Positions 1 through 6,266 of a stretch of 8,454 nt of DNA are shown here, one piece after another. The notes under the pieces were generated by a model, which searched no databases, was not told where the DNA came from, and saw only the letters and a list, made by a program, of their open reading frames with translations. Made by a program: the position numbers and the translations under genes. Source of the DNA: JAAFKA01 sp043748455. Its GTDB lineage: Bacteria; Bacteroidota; Bacteroidia; Cytophagales; Thermoflexibacteraceae. The stretch is taken from contig JAYTNF010000396.1 in NCBI GenBank assembly GCA_043748455.1, forward strand, positions 1-8,454, in the 5' to 3' direction. Each line of letters opens with the position of its first letter. Position 1 is the first letter of the stretch.

Positions 1-34
1 TTAGCTCAGAATGACAAAATAAGGACTTAAATTT

Positions 35-2701
35 CTAAAATGGTACCTCATCATCATTCGTATTTTTATAACTCAAATCACTTTGCCCGTTATTATTACC
101 ATAATTTCCGTTCATTTTTGAGCCCAAAATTACTTCATTGCCTGAATTATTTGTATTTACATCAAATTCACTTGGAATAGAACTATTATTAAATGCACTA
201 CTATAAGTTCCTGTACTAATATTGTCAGCATCATCAATATTTGTAAATTTCGTAAATTTACCTATAAATTTTAAATTAACAGTTTCTAATGAGCCATTTC
301 TATGTTTTGCAATAATTACTTGACCCATTCCAACCGTAGAATTACCATTTTCATCTTGCAAAAGGTCATAATATTCAGGACGATAAAGAAATAAAACCAT
401 ATCTGCATCTTGCTCAATCGAGCCCGATTCTCGTAAATCTGAAAGTTGCGGTTTTTTGTCGCCACCTCTTGTGTCCACTGCCCGACTTAACTGCGAAAGT
501 GCCACAACAGGCACATTTAATTCTTTGGCTAATTGTTTTAATGCTCTTGAAATAGATGCAATTTCTTGTTCACGATTGCCACTTCCACCTTTTCCTGTGT
601 CGCCTGTCATGAGTTGCAAATAATCAATAATAATCAGTTGAATATCGTGTTGAGATTTCAAACGCCGACATTTTGCACGCAATTCAAGAATAGAAATAGC
701 AGGAGTATCGTCAATAAAAATCGGTGCTTCTGTTAGTGCAGCAGTTTTATGAATAATTTGTTCCCATTCAAAATCTGCAATTTTACCTGTCTTCAATTTA
801 TCACTTTCTAACTCCGCTTCTGCCGAAATTAAACGGTTTACTAATTGCAAAGATGACATTTCTAAGGAGAAAATAGCCACTGGTTTTTGAAATAATACGG
901 CTGCATTTCGCAAAATTGATAAGGCAAACGCCGTATTATGCGTTACAGTCATATCTTCCAATAAAAACAATCTATTTCCGTCTATTTCAAAACCATAATA
1001 ATCGTCGACTTTATCAGCAATAACTTGTATGCCTGTTAGTTGCCAATCAACTTTGCTGTTCCAAGTTCTTGCTTTTTTTCTTGCTATTCGCACAGGAATT
1101 TTATTCACATCTCCATAAAATCGTACACGATAAACTTCCGTTTCAAAATTTATGTTTGTGTCATCATTATTGATAGTTGCTTTTTTGCTACGAATACTGG
1201 TGCGAAATCCCAAACTATCACACAAAAATTTTATTTGTTCCGCTAATTTTTTATTCTTTTGCGTAATTTCATAACCACAAGCATAATCCAAATAAGAACC
1301 ATCACTGTCGATGAGTCCCGCCAAAAGTTCCAACCTATTTTGCGTTAAATTGATTAAATATTGTTCTGGAATATGTTTGTTTTGCAATAAATTTAATTTT
1401 CGCAATTCGGCTTGCAAAGAAAATTCTGCTTGATTTCCCTCTTGATTTTTACCCTGATTTCCGCCTTGACTTCCTTTCGTAATGCCATAATTATTACATT
1501 TATTTTCTTGTTGGTATGTAACATTTTTAAGATTTAATTCCGTTGCATACTCATGCATATAATCTACAACTTCGATGTCTGTGGTCGTAATTCGGGAACT
1601 ATAACTATGTCCATCACCCAACCAAAGCCCTAAAAAATATGGAGTTATTGGTAATTTCTCTAAACTTTGTGATTCAAATTCGACTGCAACTTTATAACCT
1701 TTATAGTTGGACTTAAACTTCTCTGATTTTGTCAAATAGTCTTTCACTTCAATATTTAATACATCTCCATTTTTATGTTTACCTTCATTGCGACTCCTTT
1801 TTAAAGATAAAATATGGCTTTCATTAACTCTATATGCAATGCTGCGGTTTTGTTTTATCCAATACATCATTTCTTGTCCACGAGCCAATGACAAAACTTT
1901 TCTGGCTGTGCTATCATCACCCATCAATAAATCTCCGACTTTCACGTCTTCCACATTTCGTAAACTTCCATCAAACATCACAACTTTTGTGCCTTTGCCC
2001 AAGCATTTTCCCATTGCTGGTCTTGCTGCCAAAATCACTAAATCTGATTTTTGCCAACCTGATGTAACACGGTCAAACTCTTTTAAACCTGTTGGAACAC
2101 CTGTTAAACCATCTTTACGATTTTTACGAATTTCTAATTCCACAAAAGCCTGTCCCATCAGAGTTTGCATGTCTTGATAATTTTTACGAATATTCCGTTC
2201 AGAAATATCAAACAAACTTTGTTGCATGCGGTCAAGCAACTGAAAAACATCTGTTACATCTTCAAAACTATCTCTTTCAATTTCGCTTGCCACCGAAATT
2301 AATTCACGTTTTATGGCTTGTTCAAGCACCACACGAGCATAAAAAACTACGTTTGCCGCCGAATTAACCCTTGTTGTAAGTTGTGCAATGTATGCCGAGC
2401 CACCAGAAATTTCTAATTTCCCTAATTTACGCAACTCATTAATTACCGTCAATAAATCGACAGGTTCTGATTTTCCAAATAACGAAATTATTGCTTCATA
2501 GATATGTTTATGATTTTCTTTATAAAAACTATCGGGTTTTAATATCTCAATAACATCATTTAATGCTTCTTTTTCTAACATTAATGCACCTAAAACAGCT
2601 TCTTCTAACTCCGTAGCTTGGGGTGGAGTTTTTCCGTTTAGTTGCAAAGCAGCCAAATTAGACTTTGTGTTATATTTTGTAAGTTGATTTATTGATTGCA
2701 T
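35..2701 (-). CDS. dnaB: Replicative DNA helicase DnaB, precursor containing an intein
   Basis: This is the hexameric 5'-3' helicase that unwinds DNA at the replication fork. The precursor is 888 aa; removing the 357-aa intein leaves 531 aa. The N-terminal DnaB domain spans about residues 25-130 (PPQATELEEAVLGALML), followed by a linker and the RecA-like ATPase. Walker A (RPAMGK/TAFALS) is split by the intein. In spliced numbering, the FSLEMS glutamate is E257, Walker B is IIIDYLQLM with D336, the DLRESGSIEQDADM motif is at about 399-411, and the arginine finger region is KHRNGS (442-447). The last ~70 residues are Asn/Ser/Gly-rich and end in DDEVPF. I chose the ATG at 2701 although the frame stays open to 2884: a -7 promoter element lies at 2733-2740 inside that extension, and the extra 61 residues (hydrophobic, Phe/Ile-rich) do not resemble DnaB. 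The stop is TAG. The family call is certain; the start is likely. Confidence 0.96.
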   Translation of the reverse strand: MQSINQLTKYNTKSNLAALQLNGKTPPQATELEEAVLGALMLEKEALNDVIEILKPDSFYKENHKHIYEAIISLFGKSEPVDLLTVINELRKLGKLEISGGSAYIAQLTTRVNSAANVVFYARVVLEQAIKRELISVASEIERDSFEDVTDVFQLLDRMQQSLFDISERNIRKNYQDMQTLMGQAFVELEIRKNRKDGLTGVPTGLKEFDRVTSGWQKSDLVILAARPAMGKCLGKGTKVVMFDGSLRNVEDVKVGDLLMGDDSTARKVLSLARGQEMMYWIKQNRSIAYRVNESHILSLKRSRNEGKHKNGDVLNIEVKDYLTKSEKFKSNYKGYKVAVEFESQSLEKLPITPYFLGLWLGDGHSYSSRITTTDIEVVDYMHEYATELNLKNVTYQQENKCNNYGITKGSQGGNQGKNQEGNQAEFSLQAELRKLNLLQNKHIPEQYLINLTQNRLELLAGLIDSDGSYLDYACGYEITQKNKKLAEQIKFLCDSLGFRTSIRSKKATINNDDTNINFETEVYRVRFYGDVNKIPVRIARKKARTWNSKVDWQLTGIQVIADKVDDYYGFEIDGNRLFLLEDMTVTHNTAFALSILRNAAVLFQKPVAIFSLEMSSLQLVNRLISAEAELESDKLKTGKIADFEWEQIIHKTAALTEAPIFIDDTPAISILELRAKCRRLKSQHDIQLIIIDYLQLMTGDTGKGGSGNREQEIASISRALKQLAKELNVPVVALSQLSRAVDTRGGDKKPQLSDLRESGSIEQDADMVLFLYRPEYYDLLQDENGNSTVGMGQVIIAKHRNGSLETVNLKFIGKFTKFTNIDDADNISTGTYSSAFNNSSIPSEFDVNTNNSGNEVILGSKMNGNYGNNNGQSDLSYKNTNDDEVPF
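935..2005 (-). mobile_element. DnaB intein with LAGLIDADG homing endonuclease, inserted in the Walker A motif
   Basis: This 357-residue in-frame element starts at Cys1 (CLGKGTKVVMFDG, block A) and ends in the typical block F/G (YYGFEIDGN...FLLEDMTVTHN) with penultimate His356 and terminal Asn357; the next extein residue is Thr. Joining the flanks restores RPAMGK-TAFALS, the normal DnaB P-loop, so both boundaries are exact. Block B is VNESHIL with His64; the usual Thr three residues before it is Asn61. The endonuclease lies between the splicing blocks. It has both dodecapeptide motifs, FLGLWLGDG (124-132) and LAGLIDSDG (228-236), and both catalytic aspartates (D131, D235), plus the NKHIPEQYL segment between them. 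From family knowledge this is a class 1 intein: Cys1 starts the N-S acyl shift and the +1 Thr acts as second nucleophile. Base composition does not obviously differ from the exteins. Splicing and endonuclease activity are inferred from intact motifs. Confidence 0.95.
1427..1474 (-). repeat. In-frame 12-bp tandem repeat (about 4 units) in the intein endonuclease
   Basis: Four imperfect 12-bp units encode GSQG-GNQG-KNQE-GNQA (intein residues 178-193). On the plus strand the units read approximately cttgatttccct with a few substitutions. The tract lies between the two LAGLIDADG motifs, just ahead of the FSLQAELRKLNLLQNKHIP segment. Because the unit is a multiple of three, gain or loss of a unit would keep the frame. 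It is probably a flexible surface loop created by slippage. Confidence 0.8.
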
Positions 2702-2732
2702 AAATTGAGTTATTAAAACGGAGTTCTCAGAA

Positions 2733-2740
2733 CAAAGGTA
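2733..2740 (-). promoter_or_regulatory. Candidate dnaB promoter (-7 element)
   Basis: On the minus strand this reads TACCTTTG, an exact match to the Bacteroidota -7 consensus TAnnTTTG. It lies 31 bp before the ATG at 2701, giving a leader of roughly 25 nt. A clear -33 TTTG is not visible at the usual spacing. Its position argues for the 2701 start over any start further upstream. Confidence 0.6.
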
Positions 2741-2974
2741 GGATTTAAAACAGAAAAATATTACTGTTTTGAGAAATAAAATATAAAATATACGTTGTGA
2801 TTTAGAATTTGTGATAACAATAATTTCACTATTATATTTTACTACAAAAACAAAATTAAGTCCATTTTTTTGCAAAAATATCATTAAAGCAAGTTAATTA
2901 TTATAATAAAGTCAAACCAAAGCATTAATTTAACTTTGAAACTTTTGGAGACAAGTAATTGGAAAAAATAAATG

Positions 2975-3035
2975 TACCACAGACTTGTCTGTAAAGTGTT
3001 GATTATCAAAACCTCACAGACTAAAGTCTGTGGTA
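2975..3035. repeat. REPIN-like doublet of inverted palindromes
   Basis: Two small palindromes face each other. The outer arms TACCACAGACTT (2975-2986) and AAGTCTGTGGTA (3024-3035) are a perfect 12-bp inverted repeat. Each half is also a hairpin: ACAGAC-TT-GTCTGT at 2979-2992 and CACAGACT-AA-AGTCTGTG at 3015-3032. Read outside-in, both units share TACCACAGACTT followed by GTCTGT. This architecture, two REP units in inverted orientation around a short spacer, is that of REPINs mobilised by RAYT transposases. It lies 75 bp past the phosphatase stop codon and could also help end that transcript, although no U-tract is obvious. Confidence 0.65.
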
Positions 3036-3109
3036 AAAAGTATACTTTAAATCTGTCTTATTACTTATTTTGGTGCTTAATAAATAAGGTAATATTTCAT
3101 ATTGATAAT

Positions 3110-5269
3110 CTAATAAATCCTAATTCCCACCAAAGTAATGTCATCAACTTGTGTTTTTTTAGTATTTCCTTCCCAATTTTGCCAAGTATCTAAATTGTTG
3201 CTTAATGTATCCAACTGTATTTGCATGGGTTTATGGGTATTTTCGGCAATTATATTCTTGAGATTGCGAGACATTATTTTTCTGCCAAAATCCCCACCAA
3301 ATTGGTCTGCATAACCATCAGTATGGAAATAAAGTGTTGTATTTGGTTGATAATCAACTATGTGATGGCTAAAAATTCGTATTTCATTAGGTTTAATATG
3401 TCCGCCAATAGGAAAACGATTTGCCTTGATTTCTTTTAGAACTTTGGGCTGATTTTCATTATTTTCATTACTAGGTCTATTTTCATCATACCATAAATTA
3501 TTCATGGCACCTGAATAACTAAATTTTTTAGCATTTTTATCTATCACCACAATACTTATATCCATGCCATCTCGGCTGTCATTTCTGTCTTGGTGCAATA
3601 AAGTTCTGATACCTTCGTGCAGTTGTTGTAAAATATGGTGTGGCTCGTGAATTTCTTTGTCATGGACAATATTATTGAGTAAAGAATCGCCAACCATAGA
3701 CATAAAAGCACCTGGCACGCCATGACCTGTGCAATCTGCAACCGCAAAAATGATTTTCTGCCCTTCTTCTTTATCTGCCAACCAATAAAAATCTCCCGAA
3801 ACAATGTCACGAGGTCTAAACAAAATAAAATAGTTTTCTGCTCCAAACAATTCATCAAAAGAACTTGTAATTGGTAAAACAGCTCTCTGTATGCGGCGTG
3901 CATACATAATACTGTCAGTTGTATTTTTATTTTTAATTTCAATAATAGCTTTTTGTTCATGCACAATATCTAAGGTTGTATTAAGTTCCTCATTTGCTTG
4001 ATTAAGTTCTTCTGTTTGCTGCATGAGTTCCTCTTTTTGCTCATAAATTGCCTTATTTTTAATAGCTAACTCCTCTTTTTGCTTAGTCAATAAGTTATTT
4101 GCTGCTTTTTTCTCTTGAAAACGCCATGCCAAAACACTCAATAAAATTAGCAAAGCTGTTACACCTCCAAAAGTGATGATAAGTACTAAACGGTGCAATT
4201 CTGCAGCATCTTGTTTAATAATTTGGTCTTTTTTTAACAAAATAATTTCACTTTCTTTTCGTTCTGTTTCAAATTGAGTTTGCAACAAAGATGTTTTTTT
4301 ACTATTTTCTTCGTTATACAGAGAGTCGTGCAACTTTATATAAACATCTTGATAATCAAAGGCTTGGGAATAATTATTCAGTTTTTGGTGGCTTGTTGCT
4401 AACATCAAATATGCTTGTTCTAATTCTACACGAAACCCATATTTTTTTGCAATTTCAATATTTTGTTCCAAACTTAACACTGCTTTTTTGTGTTCATTTT
4501 GTGCTTGATAAACTTTTGCAATTCTGTGTAAATTTGTAATAATCATAAAATTATTAGTAATTTTTTTTGCTATTTCCATCGAGGCAAAACATACTTCTAA
4601 GGCTTTTTTATAATTAGCCTTGCTAATATAAATATCACCCAAAGTCCTCAAAGCAAAGGAAATATAGTATTGATTACCTAATTTTGTGTTGTGTTTTAGA
4701 GCTTTTTCGCCATAATTGAGTGCAGTATCTAATAAATTTGCTTTGTAAGCAGTAAAAGCTAAATTGTTTAATGACCTTCCCATTCCTGTTTTATCACCAA
4801 TTTTTGCATTGATTTGATAGGCTTTTTCAAAATATTCCAAAGAAGTTTTTAAGTTATTTTGAGCATTATAAACAGATGCAAGGTTATTTAAACACTTCCC
4901 AACTTCTACCCAATCTCCGACAGTTTCACTAATTTTTAGTGCTTGCGATGAAATATCAAATGCTTTTTCATAATCTCCTTTTCTGTAATAAATCCAACCA
5001 ATATTGCCTAAGGAATTACCAAAACCACGTTCAAATTTTAGTGTTATTGCAAGTTCTTTTGCTTTATTGGCATATTCCAAAGATTTATCTAAATTAGCAT
5101 CTCTTAATAATACACAAATTTTATTATACAAATGTACTTTTGATGTATCTATTTTAGACTTTTCAGCAACAGCAATTAGGCTATCTGCTTGGTTTTGAGC
5201 AAATGAGACAAAAGAAAATAGAAAGAATAAAAGTATAAAAAAATACTTTGAATTAGAATTGAAGGTCAT
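3110..5269 (-). CDS. Membrane-anchored TPR sensor with SpoIIE-type protein phosphatase domain
   Basis: This 719-aa protein is probably a signalling serine/threonine phosphatase. It has a signal peptide (residues 1-24, hydrophobic FFILLFFLFSF, likely cleaved at SFA-Q). Seven TPR units follow at an almost exact 40-residue period, starting near 47, 87, 127, 167, 207, 247 and 287 (for example LGNIGWIYYRKGDYEKAFDI). One transmembrane helix lies at about 360-383, then a Lys/Glu/Gln-rich coiled coil at 385-450, then a cytoplasmic SpoIIE/PP2C domain at about 480-719. The metal-binding motifs are intact: RDIVSGDFYW (487-496), ADCTGHGVPGAF (511-522), DGMDIS (567-572), HTDGYADQFGG (649-659) and DDITLV (709-714). 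The start is the ATG at 5269; a TTG three codons upstream is also in frame, but the ATG is better placed for the signal peptide. The TPRs should be periplasmic. Substrate unknown; an anti-sigma-antagonist-like protein is the usual partner of this family, but none is nearby. Confidence 0.92.
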   Translation of the reverse strand: MTFNSNSKYFFILLFFLFSFVSFAQNQADSLIAVAEKSKIDTSKVHLYNKICVLLRDANLDKSLEYANKAKELAITLKFERGFGNSLGNIGWIYYRKGDYEKAFDISSQALKISETVGDWVEVGKCLNNLASVYNAQNNLKTSLEYFEKAYQINAKIGDKTGMGRSLNNLAFTAYKANLLDTALNYGEKALKHNTKLGNQYYISFALRTLGDIYISKANYKKALEVCFASMEIAKKITNNFMIITNLHRIAKVYQAQNEHKKAVLSLEQNIEIAKKYGFRVELEQAYLMLATSHQKLNNYSQAFDYQDVYIKLHDSLYNEENSKKTSLLQTQFETERKESEIILLKKDQIIKQDAAELHRLVLIITFGGVTALLILLSVLAWRFQEKKAANNLLTKQKEELAIKNKAIYEQKEELMQQTEELNQANEELNTTLDIVHEQKAIIEIKNKNTTDSIMYARRIQRAVLPITSSFDELFGAENYFILFRPRDIVSGDFYWLADKEEGQKIIFAVADCTGHGVPGAFMSMVGDSLLNNIVHDKEIHEPHHILQQLHEGIRTLLHQDRNDSRDGMDISIVVIDKNAKKFSYSGAMNNLWYDENRPSNENNENQPKVLKEIKANRFPIGGHIKPNEIRIFSHHIVDYQPNTTLYFHTDGYADQFGGDFGRKIMSRNLKNIIAENTHKPMQIQLDTLSNNLDTWQNWEGNTKKTQVDDITLVGIRIY

Positions 5270-5295
5270 ATTAGACAACTTACATGATTTACAAA

Positions 5296-5303
5296 CAAAC
5301 TTA
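5296..5303 (-). promoter_or_regulatory. Candidate promoter of the TPR/SpoIIE phosphatase gene (-7 element)
   Basis: The minus strand reads TAAGTTTG, an exact TAnnTTTG match, 26 bp before the ATG at 5269. The leader would be about 20 nt. No clear -33 TTTG is seen. The short leader supports the ATG start. Confidence 0.55.
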
Positions 5304-5329
5304 GTAAAGTTTTATAAAATTACGAATAA

Positions 5330-5382
5330 TTTATCATAAAGAATTCGCAACACATAATAATAGCTAATAAAGTTATGATAAA
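5330..5382. repeat. Inverted repeat in the divergent promoter region, possible operator
   Basis: TTTATCATAA (5330-5339) and TTATGATAAA (5373-5382) form a perfect 10-bp inverted repeat with a 33-bp spacer. Each arm contains the near-palindrome TTAT-S-ATAA. The right arm region also extends into ATAAAACTTT (5378-5387), which pairs with AAAGTTTTAT at 5306-5315, next to the phosphatase promoter. In such AT-rich DNA this may be chance; a regulator-binding role is inference. Confidence 0.35.
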
Positions 5383-5436
5383 ACTTTTAGCAAAGATTTC
5401 ACAACAAATTAACCTTCATGAAACAGATTTGTTACA

Positions 5437-5444
5437 TAAGTTTA
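5437..5444 (+). promoter_or_regulatory. Weak candidate promoter of the response regulator gene
   Basis: TAAGTTTA matches TAnnTTTG at all fixed positions except the last, and lies 49 bp before the ATG at 5494. No good -33 element is visible. It is the best candidate in the gap, but clearly weaker than those of the other genes. Confidence 0.3.
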
Positions 5445-5493
5445 TTTAATTTTACGAAATATTAAAATACTTATAAACTCTTATTAAATAAAC

Positions 5494-6198
5494 ATGAGTC
5501 AAATAAAAAAGAATAAGGTTTTAATCGTTGATGATGAACCAGATATTTTAGAATTGTTAAAATATAATTTGGAGAAAGAAGGCTATGAAGTAAAAACTGC
5601 ACTTGATGGCAAAAAAGCTGTTGCAGTTGCAAAAACATTTTTGCCTGAACTTATTTTGATGGATATTATGATGCCTGTCATGGACGGTGTTGAGGCTTGT
5701 CGGGTTTTGCGTGCCACGCCCGAGATGTTAAATACTTATATTATTTTTCTGACTGCAAGAACCGAAGAATATTCAGAAGTTGCAGGTTTTGATGTGGGTG
5801 CAGATGATTATCTTACAAAACCTATCAAACCTCGTGCTTTGATGAGCCGCATTAACTCACTTTTTAAACGTGAGGCACAAAAAGCCATTATTAGTGGAGA
5901 AAAAGAAGTATTACAAGTAGATTCTCTTGTCATAGATAGAAATAGTTATACACTAACGAAAAATCGTGTGGAAATAGCATTGCCGAAAAAAGAATTTGAA
6001 TTACTATTTTTCTTGGCACAAAATCCTAATAAAGTATATAGTCGTGATGAATTGCTATTAAATATTTGGGGTTCTGATGTCTATGTGCTTGCACGTACGG
6101 TTGATGTGCATATTAGGCGTGTGCGTGAGAAAATAGGCGAAGATTTTATAAAAACTGTAAAAGGTGTGGGTTATAAATTTACAGGGGAAGGAGAGTAA
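5494..6198 (+). CDS. OmpR/PhoB-family response regulator
   Basis: This 234-aa two-component transcription factor has an intact receiver domain (about 7-125): acidic pair D13/D14 (VDDEPD), phospho-acceptor D57 (LILMDIMMPVMDG), T87 (FLTART) and K109 (LTKPIKP). The C-terminal winged-helix DNA-binding domain (about 138-231) has LPKKEFELLFFLAQNPNKVY, the LNIWG segment, RTVDVHIRRVREKI as recognition helix, and IKTVKGVGYKF as the wing. Length is normal for the family. It is divergent from the TPR/SpoIIE phosphatase gene and convergent with radA. No histidine kinase lies in the window, so its partner is unknown. The sequence resembles the PhoB/PhoP/RprY group, but I cannot assign a specific orthologue. 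The DNA targets are unknown; autoregulation from the divergent region would be typical but is not shown. Confidence 0.95.
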   Translation: MSQIKKNKVLIVDDEPDILELLKYNLEKEGYEVKTALDGKKAVAVAKTFLPELILMDIMMPVMDGVEACRVLRATPEMLNTYIIFLTARTEEYSEVAGFDVGADDYLTKPIKPRALMSRINSLFKREAQKAIISGEKEVLQVDSLVIDRNSYTLTKNRVEIALPKKEFELLFFLAQNPNKVYSRDELLLNIWGSDVYVLARTVDVHIRRVREKIGEDFIKTVKGVGYKFTGEGE

Positions 6199-6200
6199 TT

Positions 6201-6247
6201 AGTTTTTATAGATGTCATCTTTTGAAAAGATGACATCTATAAAAACT
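6201..6247. terminator. Perfect 47-nt palindrome between convergent genes, probable bidirectional transcription end
   Basis: Arms of 23 nt (6201-6223 and 6225-6247) match perfectly around a single G at 6224; the core reads GATGTCATCTTTTgAAAAGATGACATC. It begins 2 nt after the response regulator stop and ends 19 nt before the radA stop, so transcripts from both directions would form the same long hairpin. It is not a textbook intrinsic terminator: the stem is AT-rich, the T-run lies on the 5' arm and the A-run on the 3' arm, and no U-tract follows the hairpin. Termination, 3'-end protection or a small mobile palindrome are all possible. Confidence 0.6.
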
Positions 6248-6266
6248 TTAAAAAACAAAATAAACC

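Larger units (their letters stand above)
2702..3109. other. Intergenic region between the phosphatase gene and dnaB
   Basis: This 408-bp AT-rich gap lies between two genes on the minus strand. It contains the dnaB -7 element (2733-2740) and the paired palindromes (2975-3035). I see no credible coding sequence. The frame extending dnaB upstream to 2884 and the plus-strand frame at 2972-3193 have no recognisable domain, and the second runs into the 3' end of the phosphatase gene. The rest (2741-2974 and 3036-3109) shows nothing I can name. Confidence 0.7.

Noticed and set aside
1..20. The sequence GCTCAGAATGACA at the window edge resembles the end of a widespread intergenic repeat (...TTCGCTCAGAATGACA).
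   Set aside because: Only a fragment is present, the rest is outside the window, and the match is too short to call.
1788..2367. Several plus-strand frames (1788-2177, 1834-2067, 2092-2367) opposite dnaB.
   Set aside because: They are antisense to conserved DnaB and intein coding sequence and show no independent support.
35..2701. dnaB as a pseudogene disrupted by an insertion.
   Set aside because: The insertion is in frame and has all intein splicing blocks, and joining the flanks restores the exact Walker A motif.
2931..2938. TAACTTTG on the plus strand, an exact -7 element match that could drive an RNA through the palindrome pair.
   Set aside because: No gene follows on that strand, no -33 is seen, and one such match in a few hundred AT-rich bases is not surprising by chance.
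2975..3035. A minimal CRISPR array, because of the repeated CACAGACT cores.
   Set aside because: The two units are inverted, not direct, and there are only two with no cas genes nearby.
2972..3193. Plus-strand open frame of 73 codons covering the palindromes.
   Set aside because: It runs antisense into the conserved C terminus of the phosphatase and contains the repeat; no domain or promoter supports it.
3556..3966. Minus-strand frame of 136 codons inside the phosphatase gene.
   Set aside because: It overlaps the SpoIIE catalytic domain in another frame and has no recognisable content.
5276..5278. TTG as the start of the phosphatase gene.
   Set aside because: The ATG three codons downstream is a better start and gives a normal signal peptide; TTG adds only MSN.
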